A stretch of DNA of 64,000 nt from Lumnitzera littorea (Eukaryota > Streptophyta > Magnoliopsida > Myrtales > Combretaceae). Made by a program: the position numbers and the translations under genes. The stretch spans positions 80,711,551-80,775,550 of the forward strand of contig JAMXBB010000011.1 in assembly GCA_024138015.1 (NCBI GenBank), given 5' to 3'. Under the pieces are notes generated by a model. That model did not search any database. It worked only from the letters and a program-made list of their open reading frames with translations, and was not told the DNA's origin. Below, in pieces: positions 60,166-64,000 of the stretch. The stretch's first letter is position 1, and every line of letters starts with the position of its first letter.

Positions 60166-62711
60166 ATGTTATATATAATTGGCCTTGGATTGGGTGATGA
60201 GAAGGACATTACATTGAAAGGAGTAGAGGCGATACAAAAATGCGAGAAGGTGTACATGGAGGCATACACTTCGCTCTTGTCCTTTGGTCTCTCGTCAGAT
60301 GGACTTGCCACACTGGTAGATGATCGGTGTTTTAACTTTGGTTGGTCTGCATATTTTAACTTAATGGTTGCATTGGCTTTAACCTGTCTATTTGGTTCAT
60401 TGTTTTACAGGAGAAGTTGTATGGGAAACCTATTACTGTTGCTGACAGGGAGATGGTTGAGGAGAAGGCAGACCTTGTCCTTTCAGAGGCACATGAATCT
60501 AATGTAGCCTTTCTTGTTGTTGGTGACCCTTTTGGGTAATAAGCTTCTATTTATGTTTTGATCTACCCATCATAAAAGCTTTTATCAGATTACATTTTGT
60601 TTCGATTTGATGATGGTCATATACCGATTGATTTTGCTTCTGCAATATGGATACAGTGAAAACATGTTGAAAGAAAATGTAGTTAACTTTGTGACTTATT
60701 ACCTTTGGATTAAGTAAGTCATATGCAGTTACTATAAATATGTGCTATGGTAAGAGTATTTTAATTTTCACCAAAGAAAACCCAAAGCAACATTTCTTTT
60801 GGGCCATAATGACAATCAAATTGCATATTTGCATTGTTCAGTCAATGCTAGAATAGCAAGACACTATGTAGAGTGCTAAAGAGAAGCAAAGAAGATTGCA
60901 GATTCTGAATCTACTCACTGAGGCGCATGCTCCAATCTGCATTTTTTGCTAAAAATCTACACCAACATCGTTTTTTCCTCTTGATAAGCTTGACTTCAAC
61001 ATGGTTTTCTTTCTTGATAACCATTTTGCATTCTTTGCTGAACAATCTAGAGTAGCATTATTCATGGCATTGTTCATCTGTTTTTCGGTTGTGAATTCAA
61101 TTCTCAAGTGTATCCTGGAGAATGGCTCTAGCAGCATTGCATCTGGAGACTGAGTAATTCGGTTAGACTTTGCAACACAAGACCTCTTCCAGCTATTTTA
61201 GTTAGACTGGCTTTAGCCTACACAAGTTTCAATGTATCTTAATGAGTTTGATTAAGCCTAGTTTCCCTTTTCTGCAAGCTTTCTTTTGTGTCAGACTTGA
61301 GTAACCTAACCCCAAAAGCCCCCACCACCCTCATCTTGTTCCTTCTCCCTCTCTCTGCGGATTATGAGAAGCTCTCAGATCTTGCCACAAGGATTTATGT
61401 TCCAATTGGTTCAGTTTAAAACACTGCTTTAATATTTCTTTAAGCTTGAAATTATTACAGCTGTACAGTTGGTATGAGTAGAAGGATTTCAAATATTTCC
61501 AGCATCTGATAAATGAAACTCTTTTTGCAGTAGATTCTTAGTTTGAATCTAGATTAAATGAAAGTGCAGTTATCCTCGTGTTTATTGTGACTCAGTCTTT
61601 GATGTCAATAGAAGATAGCTTGTAACTTGATGATCATGGAATCCTCATCTTACTTCAAAAACTTTTCAGGTTTTTCAAAATCAAATCTTTACTTATTGTC
61701 TGATTAGATTCTGAGACTAGTAATTGCTACAATTTTTTCCTTTCCTTTGCAGCTGTAAAATGGCTATTCCTCCTTTCCATTGAAGTAGTGAGGGCCTCCT
61801 TCCCCACCATTACGTGCCTCTTCTTGACTTTGAACTGTATAATTTAAGTGCTTATCGATTCCTAAGATTTTGCTTGTACAATTGGTAGGTCAGTGGGTTA
61901 TTCAAATAAGTTGTGTTTTCTGTGGTTTTCCCATTTTATGACATCTGTAGAGATTTGGTCAATCTGGAATGGATGTCTGCCTTTTCATGTGGAAGAGTGA
62001 CTGGCTTCTGTGGTTACAGTCTTTATGGGAATGAAGTTGTTAAAGTATTAGTTTCATTACAAAACCCAACAAAGCAAAACCCAGAAAATGAAAACTATTT
62101 CTCTCTTTTTTGTACTTTTATTGCTAACTTCTGAAAAGATATTAATCATCCAAAAAAGAAAAAAAAACATTCTGAGAAAATATTTGATGATGTGTAACAT
62201 TAGAGAGTACAGAATTGTTATACCTAGAATGTCTAAAAGTATTATACTAATGTTGACTCGACTGGTGGAAAAAGCCATACCAATCATATTCTTAAAAGAA
62301 CCTGTAATGAGTAAATTTATGCTGGTATGGTACAGTTTTCTCTCTCTAACATACCATGGACAAACTGTTTCACTGTTGATAACATTCAATGTACCTGGTC
62401 ATGTTATGCCTCTCTTTATAGGCAATGCAGAATGTGGGATTCTTGGTACTCCATTTTACAGCTTTTCTATTTGTAATGCAGAGCTACTACTCACACTGAT
62501 CTTGTTGTTCGGGCAAAGAATCTGGGAATTGATGTTAAGGTCATACACAATGCTTCAGTAATGAATGCCGTTGGAGTTTGTGGTTTGCAGCTTTACCGTT
62601 ATGGAGAGACAGTTTCAATCCCATTCTTCACTGAAACGTGGAGACCTGATAGCTTCTATGAAAAGATTGAGAAAAATCGCATGCTTGGTTTGCATACACT
62701 CTGCTTACTTG
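60166..62711 (+). CDS. DPH5: Diphthine methyl ester synthase, DPH5-like, 5' part of the gene
   Basis: Coding exons are 60166-60315, 60411-60535 and 62482-62711, joined by GT...AG introns of 95 and 1946 bases. They give residues 1-168 of a protein that is about 280 residues in plants. The enzyme is an S-adenosylmethionine-dependent methyltransferase in the cytosol. It methylates the modified histidine of elongation factor 2 on the way to diphthamide. Visible features are the N-terminal MLYIIGLGLGDEKDIT loop, ADREMVEEKAD, the VVGDPFG and ATTHTDL substrate/SAM loops, IHNASVMNAVG, GLQLYRYGETVSIPFFTE and WRPDSFYEKI. All are strongly conserved. The last donor (CTTG|GTGAG, 62711/62712) splits an Asp codon. 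The next exon is not within the window. The start is fixed by family alignment. No defect was seen. Confidence 0.95.
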
Positions 62712-64000
62712 GTGAGATTGCACTTTATGCTCGTATTACTTAATGGTTAACTGATATTATTTGTCCCTTGATTTTCAAGTTATTTGCAATCAAATGGGAA
62801 TCAGCAGCCATAGTCACTGATGTGATTTCAATCTCAGCTATATAGGAAAAATATATTACTATTTACTGCATATATATATGCATTATGGCAAAGGTCTATG
62901 CTGCTAAAAATGTTTATGATTTTAGATTTCTTCTTTCCCCTTGGAGAGCAAGACTTTGACTTTTGATATTTTCTTCCTCAAAGATAATTGGAAGTTTGAC
63001 TTTGTCTTTTGTAACTCAACAAATCAACCTGAGATTTTCATACCAAAATAAATTTGATTTCTGATACTTTTCCTTGAAGATAATTAAAATTGGAGGTTGT
63101 GTTTGAAACTTCACATATCAACCTGAGGCTTTTTTTTTTTGGGATAATTCATTAGTGTCATTAAGTAATAGGAGGATGTACAAGAAAAATACTATGAAAA
63201 TGGAATTAAATGAAAAAGCGCTATACAAAGGGTAGCTGTAAGTGCATTATACAACCAAAGATAGTGTAAAGACAAATACTCCCAACTTTGCAACACTTGT
63301 GCTAAAACAAAGATAACAAAATCAAAGTAGAAGTCAAATTTCCCCGAGAAGATTGCACACACAGTGTCCTTGATTGCCCATTCTATTGTCATTTTGTTCT
63401 TTTCAAATGTAATAGATCGTGGCTGCTAGAGCATGATGCCAATGAGTCTTCAAAAGGCTGTAGGCCCTTACAAGAGAGAAAAAAAAAAATCCAAAATCCC
63501 TGAGTCAAGGGTCCTACTTCAGTTGGCAACATAAGGAACTTGTAAGTCTCCCTGGAGTTGTTTAGCAAAGGAGCAATGGAAGAATAGATGATCATGGTTT
63601 TCCTCTTCTGAATTAAAAAGAAAGCAAACATTTTGTGAGATTACTTGTCGGCTCAGGAGTCTATTTCGTACTTTTATAAAACAATTATGCATTTTGTATA
63701 TTTATCTAATTATGCTTTGGCAACTGCTCACAGTGGGTTGGGGGTGGGGGGAACAAAATTGACACGGAGAGGAACCATTAATATGATGACATACTTAAAT
63801 ATTCTAGAGGATATGATTTACATATAATCATTTTATTTTGCCATTGCTTGGGCCTTCTTGGGTTCCTGCTTCTCTATGCATCTATAATATTATCTGTCCC
63901 AGAAGAAGACCTGAAAAAAGAATTGAACTTTGTAACTATGTAAAAAGGGGAGGGGAAAATACACACACATGCACACAAACTCAATGGTAATAATTTCTCA
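62712..64000 (+). other. Intron of the DPH5-like gene running off the window
   Basis: I looked for the next conserved exon (expected to begin with a DIRVKEP-like peptide) and did not find it, so this intron exceeds 1.29 kb. It contains T-rich tracts (63129-63140), a GGGTTGGGGGTGGGGGG run near 63735 and a CA-rich string at 63960-63975. No other gene was seen. Confidence 0.7.

Noticed and set aside
62088..62561. 157-residue plus-strand ORF overlapping DPH5 exon 4
   Set aside because: Most of it lies in the intron before 62482 and it does not match the DPH5 frame; the conserved exon reads in another frame.

Overview
The window looks like nuclear DNA from a flowering plant, probably a eudicot. 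It is AT-rich, holds two intron-bearing conserved eukaryotic genes whose proteins match plant orthologues, and is mostly plant-type LTR retrotransposons, MITEs and microsatellites. No species is assigned. Nothing bacterial or viral was seen.

Host genes. (1) A complete 110-residue PHF5A/SF3b14b-like splicing factor lies on the minus strand (5454-5786). Its 5' leader exon appears to lie about 4 kb upstream (near 9877-9965), behind a long 5'UTR intron. (2) The first coding exons of diphthine methyl ester synthase (DPH5-like) lie on the plus strand (60166-62711). They follow a 5'UTR exon near 59330-59402, and the 3' exons lie beyond the window. The genes are unrelated in pathway: one acts in pre-mRNA splicing, the other in diphthamide modification of elongation factor 2.

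Layout. 1-5050: intergenic, little recognisable. 5050-9965: PHF5A locus with a Tourist-like MITE in its intron. 8792-11720 and 11722-14649 are essentially identical direct copies meeting at one N, which looks like two overlapping contig ends placed side by side. 15120-16960: degenerate array of a roughly 90-bp repeat, with a Mutator-type MITE inserted. 17455-23340: AT-rich DNA with two more MITE candidates and a gag-like fragment. 24465-28370: a complete-ended but decayed Ty1/copia element lacking gag. 28819-31700: another MITE, a 0.5-kb tandem duplication, microsatellites and a dispersed repeat.

31876-49060 is a nested stack. A Tat/gypsy-like element (A) carries an antisense gene-like ORF with its own TATA box. 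It is split by two roughly 3-kb solo LTRs (B1, B2). B2 is itself split by solo LTRs D1, B3 and D2. Nearly every layer has a matching 5-bp target-site duplication, so the insertion order can be read directly. 49829-52782 is a fourth B-type LTR. 52813 onward has a copia-like LTR start, and 56344-58903 is a third D-type LTR. All three D copies carry a tRNA-like A-box/B-box module in U3.

The least ordinary content is the nested stack, the tRNA-like module inside D LTRs, the antisense ORF of element A, and the probable assembly duplication.
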